Source: Pseudooceanicola antarcticus (GTDB lineage Bacteria; Pseudomonadota; Alphaproteobacteria; Rhodobacterales; Rhodobacteraceae). From it: 64,000 nucleotides of DNA. The DNA lies in the NCBI RefSeq assembly GCF_900215355.1, contig NZ_OBEA01000003.1, positions 434,001-498,000 of the forward strand, written 5' to 3'. The translations under genes and the position numbers were made by a program. Within the stretch, counting starts at the first letter, position 1. Every line of letters begins with the position of its first letter. Of this stretch, positions 49,691 to 59,167 are shown piece after piece. Under the pieces are notes generated by a model that saw nothing but the letters and a program-made list of their open reading frames with translations, was not told the DNA's origin and did not search any database.

Positions 49691-51997
49691 TCAGAAGCGC
49701 ATGCCGAAGCGCACGCCGCCTGCCATTTCGCCATCCTCGCCGAAGCGGGTTTCGAGCCGGGCCGACCAGGCCTCGGCGGCAGAGAAATCCGCGCCCAGGG
49801 TCAGCTCGGTTTCGCGCGCGCTGCCGTCCGCGCTGACGCTCTCGCCCATGAAGCTCATGGTCATGGCGTCGCCCTTTGCCTGCAGCACGCTGGCGCCAAG
49901 GTAGGGGCGGAGGCTGATGCCCCGGCCCAGCTCGACCTGCGTCGAGGCCTCGAGCTCGAGATAGGAGGTGGTCAGCGAACGCCCGGCGAAGCTGGCGCCC
50001 GCGAGGCTGGACAGGTTGAACCCATCGACCTGGTGCCGCGCAACGCCGGCACGTGCGGTCAGCCCGAGGCCGCTTGCGGCAAGGCTGCTCAGCTCGGTCG
50101 AGATCCCGATCACCCGCTCTCCAGCGGCGCCTAACTCGAGCCCGCCATCAACGTCGGAGAAGGTCGCCTCGGCGGTGCCTGCAAAGAGCGCGCCGCTCAG
50201 CGAAAGGCCACGGCCAAGGGAGAACGCGCCGCTGACACCGGCTTGCAGGCTGTCGCTTGCCATCTCGTGCATTCCGTCATGGGCCTGCGCCCCGGCACGG
50301 TTTGCCGTGAGGAAGACGCCGAAGCTGCCGAAGTCGCGCCCAATGGCGATCTGGCCCAGAGAGCTCTTGCTGTCGTCGTTGGAGCCGGCATCCATTCCGG
50401 TTGCGGCCCACCATCCTTCGCCCTCAGGCAGGCTGGTCACCATGCGACCGAGGCTCCGGGCAGCACCGCCGCGGATCATGTCGAGCCCGTTGAAGAAGCT
50501 TGCATCGGCCACGACGAGGGTATTGTCGGTATAGATGGCCAGTGGCGCGTTCAGGGTCACGTTCTCGAGGTCGCTGCCAAAGGTCAGCATGCCCGCGCTG
50601 GCGTCGGCGTTGACGATCAGCGTGTCATTGCCGGTGCCGAAGATCACATCGCCCCGGATGTCCAGGCTCGAGAGCACCAGCGTGTCATCTCCGGCGGCGA
50701 AGTTGATCGCCGTGCCGCCGGTGCCGATGATGGTGCCGGAGTTGGTCACGATGTCGGCGCCGCCGCCAAGGGAAATCGCCGTGAAGCCCTCGATGAGGCC
50801 CGCATTGTCGACCTGGATCGCGTTGGCCGACATCTGCGCGATGGCGCTTCCCGTGCTTTCGTTCAGGTTCTTGATGGTGCCGCTGTTGGTCACACGGCTT
50901 GTGCCGCTCAGGAGAACGGCGCTCATCGTAGAGCTCGCCTCGATCAGCCCCGAATTGACGATCTCGCTGGAGCCGGGCGTGAAGATCGCGGTGAAATTGC
51001 TGGGGGTGGTCTTGCGGATCGTGCCGTTGTTCACGATCACGCTGTCGTCGCCATTGGCCACGATCGTGAAGCCCTGGGTGTTCTGGATCAGGCCATCGTT
51101 CACCAGGTCCAGTCTGCCTGCGATCTGCAGGCCCGTGCTGTTGCCGCTTTGCGCAATGATCGCGCCGCTCCGGCCGTTGCGGACATAGGCATCTCCTCCG
51201 GAAGAGATTCCGATCATGCCGGGCGTGTTGATCAGGCCGTCATTGAGCAGGGTGAGATCGCCACTGGCCGAGATGCCATTCCCGTAGGTTTCCACCTCGA
51301 TGGCCCCGGTCGCGGTATTGATCAGTGTAAGATCGCCAGTGGAGCTGATCATTGAGGCGGGAGCGTAGTACGTTTTGATCGTGCCGCTGTTGATGATGGT
51401 TGAAGCCGCCCCGACGCCGATTGCCGCGTTCTCGGCGTCGATGACGCCCGTATTGGTCAGGGTGCTGTTCGCCCCAAGCAAGACGCCGACATATTGCCCG
51501 CCGATGGCCTGCAGCGTGCCCGCGTTGGTGACGGTGGCGTTGTCTCCCATGTCCAGAACACCGCCCACAGCCTTGCTGCCGCCGCCGATCACGGTGCCCG
51601 AGGCGGTGTTCTCGAAGCTGCTGTCGCTGCCCAGGACGAGGCCCTTGGAGTAATCCGTTGTGGACACCGTCATGGTGCCCGAGTTGGTCACATCCGATCC
51701 CACGCCCGCTTCCAGCAAGGACACGTCATCGCCCTGGGTCTCCATGAGGCCGCTGTTGAGAAGGGTCAGCCCCGCGCCGGCCAGGAAGCCATCCCCCGTG
51801 GGCTCGACAATCGAGCCGGTCACGGTGACGTTCAGGTCGTCGATGCCGCTGAAATCGACGCCGGTGCCGTTGCCCGCGCAGCTCACCGTATCGCCGTTGG
51901 AGGGGGTGGTGCTGTCGCAGGCCTGGGCCTGGGCGGCGCTTCCAAGAGCAAGCGAAGCCAGCGCAATAGCGGATACTCGTGTGAGTAGGTCTTTCAT
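49691..51997 (-). CDS. Autotransporter (type Va) with beta-helix passenger
   Basis: 768 residues. Signal peptide MKDLLTRVSAIALASLALGS to AAQAQA. The passenger (about 40-470) is made of short repeats of the NSGTI/NTGVI type (for example NSGTIKTYY, NSGLIEASS, NSGTIIGTGG), expected to coil into a beta helix. The C-terminal autotransporter barrel (about 510-768) ends in GGVRFGMRF, with the terminal Phe signal. No catalytic triad is evident, so an adhesin or other structural role is likelier than a protease. CGGGGAC precedes the ATG. GC-rich and isolated; convergent with the kinase gene. Confidence 0.88.
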   Translation of the reverse strand: MKDLLTRVSAIALASLALGSAAQAQACDSTTPSNGDTVSCAGNGTGVDFSGIDDLNVTVTGSIVEPTGDGFLAGAGLTLLNSGLMETQGDDVSLLEAGVGSDVTNSGTMTVSTTDYSKGLVLGSDSSFENTASGTVIGGGSKAVGGVLDMGDNATVTNAGTLQAIGGQYVGVLLGANSTLTNTGVIDAENAAIGVGAASTIINSGTIKTYYAPASMISSTGDLTLINTATGAIEVETYGNGISASGDLTLLNDGLINTPGMIGISSGGDAYVRNGRSGAIIAQSGNSTGLQIAGRLDLVNDGLIQNTQGFTIVANGDDSVIVNNGTIRKTTPSNFTAIFTPGSSEIVNSGLIEASSTMSAVLLSGTSRVTNSGTIKNLNESTGSAIAQMSANAIQVDNAGLIEGFTAISLGGGADIVTNSGTIIGTGGTAINFAAGDDTLVLSSLDIRGDVIFGTGNDTLIVNADASAGMLTFGSDLENVTLNAPLAIYTDNTLVVADASFFNGLDMIRGGAARSLGRMVTSLPEGEGWWAATGMDAGSNDDSKSSLGQIAIGRDFGSFGVFLTANRAGAQAHDGMHEMASDSLQAGVSGAFSLGRGLSLSGALFAGTAEATFSDVDGGLELGAAGERVIGISTELSSLAASGLGLTARAGVARHQVDGFNLSSLAGASFAGRSLTTSYLELEASTQVELGRGISLRPYLGASVLQAKGDAMTMSFMGESVSADGSARETELTLGADFSAAEAWSARLETRFGEDGEMAGGVRFGMRF

Positions 51998-52014
51998 GTT
52001 GTCCCCGTTCTTTG

Positions 52015-52028
52015 CATTCTATCGAATG
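52015..52028 (-). promoter_or_regulatory. Dyad before the autotransporter gene
   Basis: CATTC-TATC-GAATG lies 17-31 bp upstream of the start in a 258-bp intergenic stretch that is otherwise without recognisable elements. It could be an operator or a leader hairpin. Confidence 0.3.
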
Positions 52029-52255
52029 TCTTTGCGTTACATTCGGCAGCGTATTTAAAGAAACCGGGGCAGAAGTTGGGCGGTAATGGGGACTTTCAAG
52101 TTTTCACGCCGCAGGGCCGTTTCGATGCCGAAAGGTCACATTGTCTGTCCGTTCAATAGGAGGACTGGGCGCTTCGCGGGCTTTTGCCGATGCCTGGCAA
52201 GCACCAGGACTTGCGGGGCGCCCGACGGCTCCATCCGGCCAAGCAGGAGATCCAG

Positions 52256-53086
52256 ATGCCGTTGACCGATGACATGATCACAGCCTTCATCGAGGCCGTG
52301 CGCGAGGTCGCGCGGGACGAGATCCTGCCGCGTTTCCGCAATCTCTCGCCCTCGGCGGTCGAGGCCAAGACCGGGCCGATGGACCTGGTGACCGAGGCCG
52401 ATCGCGCCGCGGAGGCGCGGCTGACCGAGGTGGCCCGAGAGCTTCTGCCGGGCTGCCTGGTGGTGGGCGAGGAAGCGGTCGAGGAGGATGGCTCGATCCT
52501 GGAGGCCTTCCGCAGCGCAGAGCTGGCGGTGGTGATCGACCCGGTGGACGGGACCTGGAACTTCGCCAGCGGGGTGGCCTGCTTCGGAGTGATCCTGGCG
52601 GTGGTCGAGCGCGGCGAGACGATCTTCGGCCTGCTCTACGATCCGGTGATGGATGATTGGATCATGGCGACGAGGGGCGGCGGCGCCTGGTTCTGCCGCC
52701 CCGGACGGGCGCCGGAGCGGCTTTCGGGGCCCGCGCCGCTGCCGCGCGATCAGATCCATGCCTTCGTGCCGCTGAACCTCTACCCCAGGCCGCAGCGCGC
52801 CGCGATCGCGGCCCTGTCCGAAGATTATGGCCGCGCGCTGACCCTGCGCTGTTCGTGCCACGAATACCGGCTGATGGCGACGGGACATGCCGCGCTGATG
52901 ATCTCTCCCATGGTGAAACCCTGGGATCACGCGGCGGGGGTGTTGGTGGTTCAGGAATGCGGCGGCAAGGTCTGGTCGGGCGGGCAGCCCGGCTACAGCC
53001 CTGCCGCGCCGCGTTATCCGCTGGTGGTGGCCGGGCAGGACGGGCTCGGGGACGAGCCCGCCCGCTGGCAGGGGTTCACCCTCTAG
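52256..53086 (+). CDS. Inositol monophosphatase family protein (histidinol-phosphatase-like)
   Basis: 276 residues from the ATG at 52256 (AGGAGATCC upstream); a longer frame to 52184 lacks such a site. The metal-dependent phosphatase signature is complete: GEEA near residue 82, VIDPVDGTWNFASG at about 100-113 and KPWDHAAGVLVVQECGG at about 223-240. TKTGPMDLVTEADRAAE is the usual N-terminal lead. Members remove phosphate from inositol-1-phosphate, histidinol phosphate or PAP. The last is interesting beside a sulfotransferase cluster, but 20 kb apart makes that link speculative. It converges with the dipeptidase gene 1 bp away. Confidence 0.85.
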   Translation: MPLTDDMITAFIEAVREVARDEILPRFRNLSPSAVEAKTGPMDLVTEADRAAEARLTEVARELLPGCLVVGEEAVEEDGSILEAFRSAELAVVIDPVDGTWNFASGVACFGVILAVVERGETIFGLLYDPVMDDWIMATRGGGAWFCRPGRAPERLSGPAPLPRDQIHAFVPLNLYPRPQRAAIAALSEDYGRALTLRCSCHEYRLMATGHAALMISPMVKPWDHAAGVLVVQECGGKVWSGGQPGYSPAAPRYPLVVAGQDGLGDEPARWQGFTL

Positions 53087-53087
53087 C

Positions 53088-54458
53088 TCAGCTTCGGCCC
53101 AGGGTTTCCAGCAACTGGCAATAGGCGATCTGGCCGATGCGGAAGGCGTCGAGGCGGAAGAACTCGTCCGGCGCGTGCAGGTTCTCGTCGTCATGCGAGA
53201 AGCCGAACATGACCGCATGGACGCCGAGGGTTTCCAGCAGGGTGGTCATCACCGGGATCGAGCCGCCGGCGCGGGTGCGATAGGGGGCGCGGCCATAAAC
53301 ATCTTCCAGCACCTGGGTCGCCACCGCGGTGGCGTTGTGGCCCGAGGGCACGAGGAAGGGGTCGGCCCGGCCCGGATTACGGGTCACCCTGGCGGTGACG
53401 CCCGCGGGGCAATGGGCGGCAACATGGGCCTCGATCAGGTCATAGATCGTTTCGGGTGACTGGTTGGCGACCAGACGGCAGGTGATCTTGGCCGAAGCCT
53501 CGGCCGGCAGCACGGTCTTGGTGCCCGCGCCCTGCCAGCCGGAGCTGAGCCCGTTCACATCCAGCGTCGGTCGGCCCCAGAGCCGTTCCCGCGTCGAGAA
53601 TCCGGGCTCGCCCGAGGTGGCCGGGGCGCCGGTTTCGGCCAGGTAGTCGGCCTCGTCGAAGGGCACGCGGGCGATGGCCTCGCGCACCTCTGCCGAGAGC
53701 TCGACCACGTCGTCATAGAAGCCGTCGATGGTGATCGCCCCGTCGGGCGACTTCATCGAGGCGATGATCTGCGCCAGCGCGATGGCGGGATTGGCCACGC
53801 CGCCGCCATGCAGGCCCGAGTGCAGGTCGCCGCGCGGGCCCTGCACATGCACCTCGAGGCTGATCAGCCCCTTCAGCGCCTCGACGATCTGCGGCTGGCC
53901 CGGCGCCCATTGCAGGCCGTCGGCCGAGAAGATCATGTCGGCCTTCAGGCGGTCGGCATTGGCGCGCACGAAGGGCGGCAGGTCAGGAGAGCCGATCTCT
54001 TCCTGCCCCTCGAAGAAGAACTTCACGTTGACCGGCAGCTTGCCTTGGGTGGCCAGCATCGCCTCGACGGCCAGGATCGGCACCATCATGCCGCCCTTGT
54101 CGTCCGAGGCTCCGCGGCCCCAGACCTTGTTGTCGCGCACCTCGGGCTCGAAGGGCGGGGTGGTCCAGAGATCGAAGGGCTCCGCCGGCTGCACGTCGAA
54201 ATGGCCGTAGATCAGCACCGTCGGCTTGTCGGGCCCGGCCCCCATCCATTCTGCGCAGACCACGGGGTGGCCATCGGTGGGCAGCACCTCGGCGCCCTCG
54301 ATCCCGGCCCTTGCCAGCCGCTCGACGACCCACTCGGCGGCGCGCTGCACGTCGCCCGCGTTCTCGGGCTTGGCCGAGACCGAGGGGATGCGGACGAATT
54401 CCAGCAACTCCTCGACGAAACGCGGTTGCTGCACGTTGATGTATTCCTGCCAGGCCAT
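53088..54458 (-). CDS. M20-family dipeptidase
   Basis: 456 residues from the ATG at 54458 (AGGGAAGA upstream); the frame stays open for another 1.3 kb over the GSCFA gene, but that stretch is antisense and not part of the protein. Metal-binding motifs are GHFDVQPAEPFDLW, GRGASDDKGG, FFFEGQEEIGSPD and a C-terminal MFGFSHDDENLHAPDEFF. A dimerisation domain with LHSGLHGGGVANP sits between. Family members split dipeptides such as carnosine or remove N-terminal residues. Cytosolic, no signal peptide. Confidence 0.93.
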   Translation of the reverse strand: MAWQEYINVQQPRFVEELLEFVRIPSVSAKPENAGDVQRAAEWVVERLARAGIEGAEVLPTDGHPVVCAEWMGAGPDKPTVLIYGHFDVQPAEPFDLWTTPPFEPEVRDNKVWGRGASDDKGGMMVPILAVEAMLATQGKLPVNVKFFFEGQEEIGSPDLPPFVRANADRLKADMIFSADGLQWAPGQPQIVEALKGLISLEVHVQGPRGDLHSGLHGGGVANPAIALAQIIASMKSPDGAITIDGFYDDVVELSAEVREAIARVPFDEADYLAETGAPATSGEPGFSTRERLWGRPTLDVNGLSSGWQGAGTKTVLPAEASAKITCRLVANQSPETIYDLIEAHVAAHCPAGVTARVTRNPGRADPFLVPSGHNATAVATQVLEDVYGRAPYRTRAGGSIPVMTTLLETLGVHAVMFGFSHDDENLHAPDEFFRLDAFRIGQIAYCQLLETLGRS

Positions 54459-54604
54459 GGCGGTCTTCCCTGTTCTATTGCCGCGCCAGCTAAGACCGGC
54501 GGCGCGAAAAAGACCAGAGGGCGGGCGGGGCAGGGGGCGCCCCGTGGTGGCGTTGCCCGGAGGCTGGGAAAGGCCCATGAGGGCAGGGCCCCGGAAAGCA
54601 GGGC

Positions 54605-55561
54605 TCAGGCGACGCCTTCGATGGGGCCGGGCTGCACGTAGAGATCGGTCATATGGCCGATGATCCGGTCGACCACGGCGGGGCGCACATGCACGTTGTC
54701 CTCTCCGAAGCCCGAAAGGCCCAGGGACATCACCATCTCGTAGCTGGGGAAATAGTCGACTTCGGCGAACTGACGCGCGGCCTCTTCGGCGACCACGCGC
54801 AGGGTGGCCTTGGAGTAGGCGTTGCGCAGGGCTGCGTCGCCGCCCGCGAAGGTCACCTGCAGGGGCACCGGAGAGACGGTCAGCACCACGCAGCGGTTGC
54901 CGCCATCGACCAGGCGGTCCAGCAGCTCCAGCACCATGTCGCGGCATTCGCCGACCTCGAGCTGACGGAAGCTGAAACGCTCGGGCTCGGCGTTCAGGAT
55001 CTTCCGCGTCGGCGCCTCGTTCAGGTAGGTGCCGGTGAAACGGTCGTACCAGCTTTCGATCAGCCCCAGGGTGACCACCACCGTGGTGGCCTGCGCCAGG
55101 CCCCTTGCGTAGAGGTCGCGGATCTCGGCGCGGCGCGCGAAGGCGCGTTCGGGACCGACGGGACGGGAGCCGGTGGCCAGCAGGCAGTCGATCACCTGCT
55201 CGCCCTGGGCATAGAGCCCGTCGCCAGTCTCGCCGGTCTCGATGTCGCGCAGGCATTGCAGCATGGTACCGGGGTTGTACTGGTTCAACATGCGGTTCGG
55301 GCGCCCCGGTGCCTCTTCCTGGGGGGCAGAGAAGGCGGCCGTGGGCACCTGCAGCCCGCGCGCCACCAGCGCATCTTCCACGTTGCGGGCGAAACATGAG
55401 CCGATGGTGAAGACCTGGTCCCCCGGTGCAAGGGCAAAGCCCGGCGTCACCTCGGGCATCAGCATCTGCCCGGCATAGCGGCGGTCCTTGCGGTCGGGGA
55501 AGCGCCGTGCCCCGTTGCGCAAGGTCTGGCCGAACGCCGTCAGCCCATCCAGCTCCTGCAT
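54605..55561 (-). CDS. GSCFA domain protein
   Basis: 318 residues. The defining motif is FTIGSCFARNVEDALVARG at about 51-69, followed by NQYNPGTMLQCLRDIETGE, TVVVTLGLIESWYDRFTGTY and VLTVSPVPLQVTFAGGD. The last resembles the SGNH-hydrolase block V region. The family is thought to act on cell-surface glycans or acyl groups, but no activity is proven for it as far as I know. It sits alone, between the dipeptidase and a plus-strand methyltransferase. Confidence 0.88.
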   Translation of the reverse strand: MQELDGLTAFGQTLRNGARRFPDRKDRRYAGQMLMPEVTPGFALAPGDQVFTIGSCFARNVEDALVARGLQVPTAAFSAPQEEAPGRPNRMLNQYNPGTMLQCLRDIETGETGDGLYAQGEQVIDCLLATGSRPVGPERAFARRAEIRDLYARGLAQATTVVVTLGLIESWYDRFTGTYLNEAPTRKILNAEPERFSFRQLEVGECRDMVLELLDRLVDGGNRCVVLTVSPVPLQVTFAGGDAALRNAYSKATLRVVAEEAARQFAEVDYFPSYEMVMSLGLSGFGEDNVHVRPAVVDRIIGHMTDLYVQPGPIEGVA

Positions 55562-55787
55562 GTCCCCTCCGGTTCCTGTGCGCCATGACTCGGGGGACAG
55601 GATGGGGCAGGCCGGTTAAGATCCCTTGAACTTCGCGCCGGTCCCGAGGGCAAATTGCGACCCGCCGCAGCCCGCAAATCCATCGCATGCCCGGCAATCG
55701 GCGAATGCGGACTATCGCGCCGTTGCCGACCGGGTTTCTCTGTGGCACAAGACTCGCCAAGAGGATTCTGAACGAACGAGTTTAGTT

Positions 55788-56441
55788 ATGACCGACTATG
55801 CCGCCCGCCGCACGATGATGGTCGATGCGCAGGTTCGCCCCTCCGATGTCACGAAGTTTCCGATCATCGAGGCGATGCTTTCCACCCCGCGCGAGCTTTT
55901 CGTGCCCCAGGAGCGGCAGGAAGCCGCCTACCTCGGCGAGAATGTCCCGCTCGGCGGCGCCCGTGTGCTGCTCGAGCCGCGCACCTTCGCCAAGATGCTC
56001 GACGCCGTCGACGTGCAGCCCGAGGACCTGGTGCTGGATCTGGGCGCCGCCCAGGGCTACTCCGCCGCGGTCCTGGCGCGCATGGCCGCTGCCGTGGTCG
56101 CGGTCGAGGAAGACACCGAGCTCTCTGCCGACAGCCAGCAGGTCCTCAGCGATCTTGGCGCCGACAACGTGATCCTGCACGAAGGCAAGCTGGCCGAGGG
56201 CGCGCCGGAACATGGCCCCTACGACGTGGTGATCATCGAAGGCGCGGTCGAGCACCTGCCCGAAGCGATCACCGATCAGCTGAAGGAAGGCGGCCGCATC
56301 GTGGCGCTCTTTGCCGAGGGTCACCTGGGTGTCGTCCGCGTCGGCTACAAGATCGACGGCCGCGTCAACTGGCGCTTTTCCTTCAATGCCGGCGCCCCGG
56401 TCGTGCCGGGCTTCGAGCGACACGCAGCCTTCACCCTGTAA
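55788..56441 (+). CDS. Protein-L-isoaspartate O-methyltransferase family protein
   Basis: 217 residues from the ATG at 55788; upstream frame lacks a ribosome site. The PCMT fold is indicated by [24 protein letters not shown] near the N terminus, [21 protein letters not shown] (the SAM-binding loop, usually EIGTGSGY in canonical PCMT) and [19 protein letters not shown]. The altered SAM loop and the missing PCMT-specific tail make true isoaspartate repair less certain. Rhodobacterales keep such a gene directly before tolC, as here (72 bp). Confidence 0.8.
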   Translation: MTDYAARRTMMVDAQVRPSDVTKFPIIEAMLSTPRELFVPQERQEAAYLGENVPLGGARVLLEPRTFAKMLDAVDVQPEDLVLDLGAAQGYSAAVLARMAAAVVAVEEDTELSADSQQVLSDLGADNVILHEGKLAEGAPEHGPYDVVIIEGAVEHLPEAITDQLKEGGRIVALFAEGHLGVVRVGYKIDGRVNWRFSFNAGAPVVPGFERHAAFTL

Positions 56442-56513
56442 GCCCTCTCGGGGCCGGGCGTTGGCTACGGACAAGAAACGTGCCGGCCCGGCCGGCGAGA
56501 CGAGGAAGACAGG

Positions 56514-57932
56514 ATGATGGACCAGAAAGCAGCGCCGGCGCGCCGTGGCCTTGCGTCGAAACTGAAGACCCTGCTGGCGGGGGCGGTCTGCGCCGCCGCC
56601 GTGGCCCTGCCCTCTGGCGCCTGGGCCGAGAGCCTGGGTCAGGCCCTGGCCGATGCCTATCGCAACAGCGGCCTTCTGGAACAGAACCGCCTGGTGCTGA
56701 AGGCTGCCGACGAAGATGCCGCCCAGGCCCTGGCCGCGCTGCGCCCGGTGCTGGCCTGGTCGACCTCGGCGCGTCATCAGTATGGTGACTTCAGCGGTTC
56801 GGCCAACAGCGCCTCCATCGGCCTGAACCTGACCCACACGCTTTACGACTTCGGTGTCGGCAAGCTTTCTGTCGAGGCTGCCAAGGAAACCGTCCTGGTC
56901 ACCCGTCAGCAGCTTCTGTCCATCGAGCAGCAGATCCTGCTGCGTGCCGTCTCTTCCTACATGGAAGTGCGCCGGGCCCTGCAGACCGTGCAACTGCGCC
57001 GTGCCAACGTCCGCCTGCTGAGCCAGGAGCTTCAGGCCGCGCAGGACCGGTTCGACGTGGGCGAAGTCACCCGCACCGATGTTTCGCAGGCCGAAGCCGC
57101 CCTGGCCGCCGCCCGTGCCGGTCTGACCTCTGCCGAAGGCTCGCTGATCCAGGCGCAGCTGGAATATGAGGCCGCCGTGGGCCGCAAGCCCGGCGACCTG
57201 GCCCCGCCCGCCCGCCTGGGCAAGGTGCCGGCCTCGGTCACCGAAGCGGTGAACATCGCGCTGCAGAACCACCCCGCGATGGATGTTGCCCGTCGCCAGG
57301 TCACCCTGGCCGAGCTGACCCTGGCCCAGGCCGATGCGGTGGTGAAGCCCTCGCTGGACCTCACTGCCGGCTACCAGCTGAACCGCGACCTGGATGGGGA
57401 TTTCACCGCCAAGGGCGGCTCCATCGGTCTGTCTATGTCCGGTCCGATCTACTCGGGCGGGGCGGTGGCTTCTGGTCGTCGCCAGGCGGTCATTCGGCGC
57501 GACGCGCAGCTTGCCAACCTGCGGGTGGTGAGCTCGGACGTGCAGCTTTCGGTCGGCAACGCCTTCTCGGCGGTGCAGATCGCCCGCTCCGCCTCTGCCG
57601 CCAGCGCCGAACAGGTGCGCGCCGCGGAAGTGGCCTTCGATGGGGTCCGCGAAGAGGCCAGCCTCGGCTCGCGCACCACGCTGGACGTGCTGACCCAGGA
57701 ACAGGCGCTGCTGGATGCCCGCGTCTCTTACCTGTCGGCACAGGTGGACGAGGTGCTGGCCCGCTACTCGCTGCTGTCCACCATGGGTCTGCTGACGGCC
57801 GAGAACCTCGGCCTCGCGGTCGAGATCTATGATCCGGCGGCCTATTACAACATGGTCAAGAATGCGCCTGCGGCGATCTCGGCCCAGGGTCGCAAGCTCG
57901 ATTCCGCTTTGCGCGCGATCGGCAAAGAGTAA
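56514..57932 (+). CDS. tolC: TolC-family outer membrane channel protein
   Basis: 472 residues from the ATG at 56514 (AGGAAGACAGG upstream; a second ATG follows immediately). A signal peptide ends near AWAESLGQALADAYRNSGLL, which is the normal TolC opening. Two repeats of long coiled helices follow, with RFDVGEVTRTDVSQAEAALA near 200 and EASLGSRTTLDVLTQEQALL near 385, the duplicated helical-barrel motif. TolC is the outer-membrane exit duct for type I secretion and RND efflux pumps. Encoded just downstream of a PCMT-like methyltransferase gene on the same strand. Confidence 0.92.
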   Translation: MMDQKAAPARRGLASKLKTLLAGAVCAAAVALPSGAWAESLGQALADAYRNSGLLEQNRLVLKAADEDAAQALAALRPVLAWSTSARHQYGDFSGSANSASIGLNLTHTLYDFGVGKLSVEAAKETVLVTRQQLLSIEQQILLRAVSSYMEVRRALQTVQLRRANVRLLSQELQAAQDRFDVGEVTRTDVSQAEAALAAARAGLTSAEGSLIQAQLEYEAAVGRKPGDLAPPARLGKVPASVTEAVNIALQNHPAMDVARRQVTLAELTLAQADAVVKPSLDLTAGYQLNRDLDGDFTAKGGSIGLSMSGPIYSGGAVASGRRQAVIRRDAQLANLRVVSSDVQLSVGNAFSAVQIARSASAASAEQVRAAEVAFDGVREEASLGSRTTLDVLTQEQALLDARVSYLSAQVDEVLARYSLLSTMGLLTAENLGLAVEIYDPAAYYNMVKNAPAAISAQGRKLDSALRAIGKE

Positions 57933-57957
57933 AACTCCGCCTATCCATTGTGAAAAA

Positions 57958-57986
57958 GCCCGCTCCAAGCTACTCTTGGAGCGGGC
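57958..57986 (-). terminator. Hairpin with minus-strand T-run between tolC and the PopZ-like gene
   Basis: GCCCGCTCCAAG pairs perfectly with CTTGGAGCGGGC across CTACT. The T-run (TTTTTC) follows on the minus strand only, so it would stop leftward antisense transcription across the PopZ-like gene, while for tolC it offers just a stem. Confidence 0.65.
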
Positions 57987-58003
57987 AGAAACGGTACGAG
58001 CAG

Positions 58004-59164
58004 ATGAGTGACCCGGTAACGAATATCCAGATCGAGGACGTCCTGGCCTCTATCCGACGGCTGGTGTCCGAGGAAGTGCGCGCCCAGACGCAGGGCGAGA
58101 CTGACGAGCCGCCTGCCGCCGACCCCGCCCCGGAAGCCAAGGCCGAGAAGCTGATCCTGGCGCCGCACCTGCGTGTTGCCGGCAGCGATGAACCCGCCGA
58201 CGAGGCCCGTATCGCCGGTGAGGCCATGCAGGATGCCCCGGCGGAGGATCCCTTTGCCGAGGCCCCCTTTACCGAAGTCACTGCCGAAGAGGCCGCCGCC
58301 TTCCAGGAGGACGCCGAGATCTTTCATGGCTTCGGCACCACGGCACCGCAGGATGAGGCCGGTGCAGAGGTGTCTGCCGCTGACCCGTTTGCCTTCGAGA
58401 CCACGCCCGAGATCGTGGACGAGATCGAGGACGAAGTTCAGGATGCTGCGCCCCTGAATGATTTCGACGCCGTTCTGCGGTCGCTCGAGATGGGTGCGGC
58501 GGAACCCGAGGACGAGGATTTCGCCAGCTACGGCGATGGTGCCGCAGAGGCGCTGGCCTCGGCGCATCACGGCGTCACCGATGATTGGGCCTCGGACGAC
58601 AGCGCTGACGAGGCCCCCGAGGCGGAAGAGGCCCGTTTCGACGATCTCGACGCCGTGCTGAGCTCTCTGAACTTCGACCCCGAGCCCAAGGTCAGCGCCT
58701 CTGCCCGCGTGGCGCGCGCCGAGATCGAGGATGCCGAGATCCTGGATGGCGAAGCCGAGAGCGACAGCGAAGAACGCATGTACCTCAGCCCCGAGGCGCC
58801 AGCGCCGGAGGAATCCCCCGAGGCGGACCTTCATGAAGAGACCGCAGGGGCGGGCGAGGAAAGCCCCCTTTATGCCGGGCAGACCCATGCCGCGCCGACC
58901 TCGGGCGAGGCACAGGACCCGCTGCCCGAGGAGCCGGAAGAGATTCTCTCCTTCGAGGACGAGCTGGCACCGAGCGAAGAGGACGCCGCCACGGGCGAGG
59001 AGCCCGAGGGGCTGCTGCTGGACGAACAGATCCTGCGCGACATGGTCTCTGAGATCGTGCGGCAAGAGCTGCAGGGCGCCCTGGGCGAACGCATCACGCG
59101 CAATGTCCGCAAGCTGGTCCGACGTGAGATCCAGCGCGCGCTGCAAAGCCAGGATTACATCTAG
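58004..59164 (+). CDS. Acidic PopZ-like (DUF2497-related) protein
   Basis: 386 residues from the ATG at 58004. The N terminus MSDPVTNIQIEDVLASIRRL and the C-terminal LLLDEQILRDMVSEIVRQELQ with LVRREIQRAL resemble the two ends of PopZ, the polar scaffold of alphaproteobacteria (an EILASIRRI start and a helical tail used for self-assembly). About 310 residues between are acidic, Pro/Ala/Glu-rich and low in order, as in PopZ. The likeness is by eye, so the function is inferred. Its stop is 3 bp from the cobQ stop on the other strand. Confidence 0.6.
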   Translation: MSDPVTNIQIEDVLASIRRLVSEEVRAQTQGETDEPPAADPAPEAKAEKLILAPHLRVAGSDEPADEARIAGEAMQDAPAEDPFAEAPFTEVTAEEAAAFQEDAEIFHGFGTTAPQDEAGAEVSAADPFAFETTPEIVDEIEDEVQDAAPLNDFDAVLRSLEMGAAEPEDEDFASYGDGAAEALASAHHGVTDDWASDDSADEAPEAEEARFDDLDAVLSSLNFDPEPKVSASARVARAEIEDAEILDGEAESDSEERMYLSPEAPAPEESPEADLHEETAGAGEESPLYAGQTHAAPTSGEAQDPLPEEPEEILSFEDELAPSEEDAATGEEPEGLLLDEQILRDMVSEIVRQELQGALGERITRNVRKLVRREIQRALQSQDYI

Positions 59165-59167
59165 GCC

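Noticed and set aside
49691-51997. Repeat array at DNA level in the autotransporter
   Set aside because: The repeats are protein-level NSGTI-type beta-helix turns with diverged DNA, not a nucleotide array.
52256-53086. PAP phosphatase (CysQ) serving the sulfotransferase cluster
   Set aside because: The motifs fit the general IMPase family. Nothing specific to CysQ is seen and the gene is 19 kb from the sulfotransferase.
53088-55760. 890-codon fusion of dipeptidase with a long N-terminal extension
   Set aside because: The extension runs antisense-frame through the GSCFA gene on the same strand; a good start and ribosome site at 54458 give the normal M20 length.
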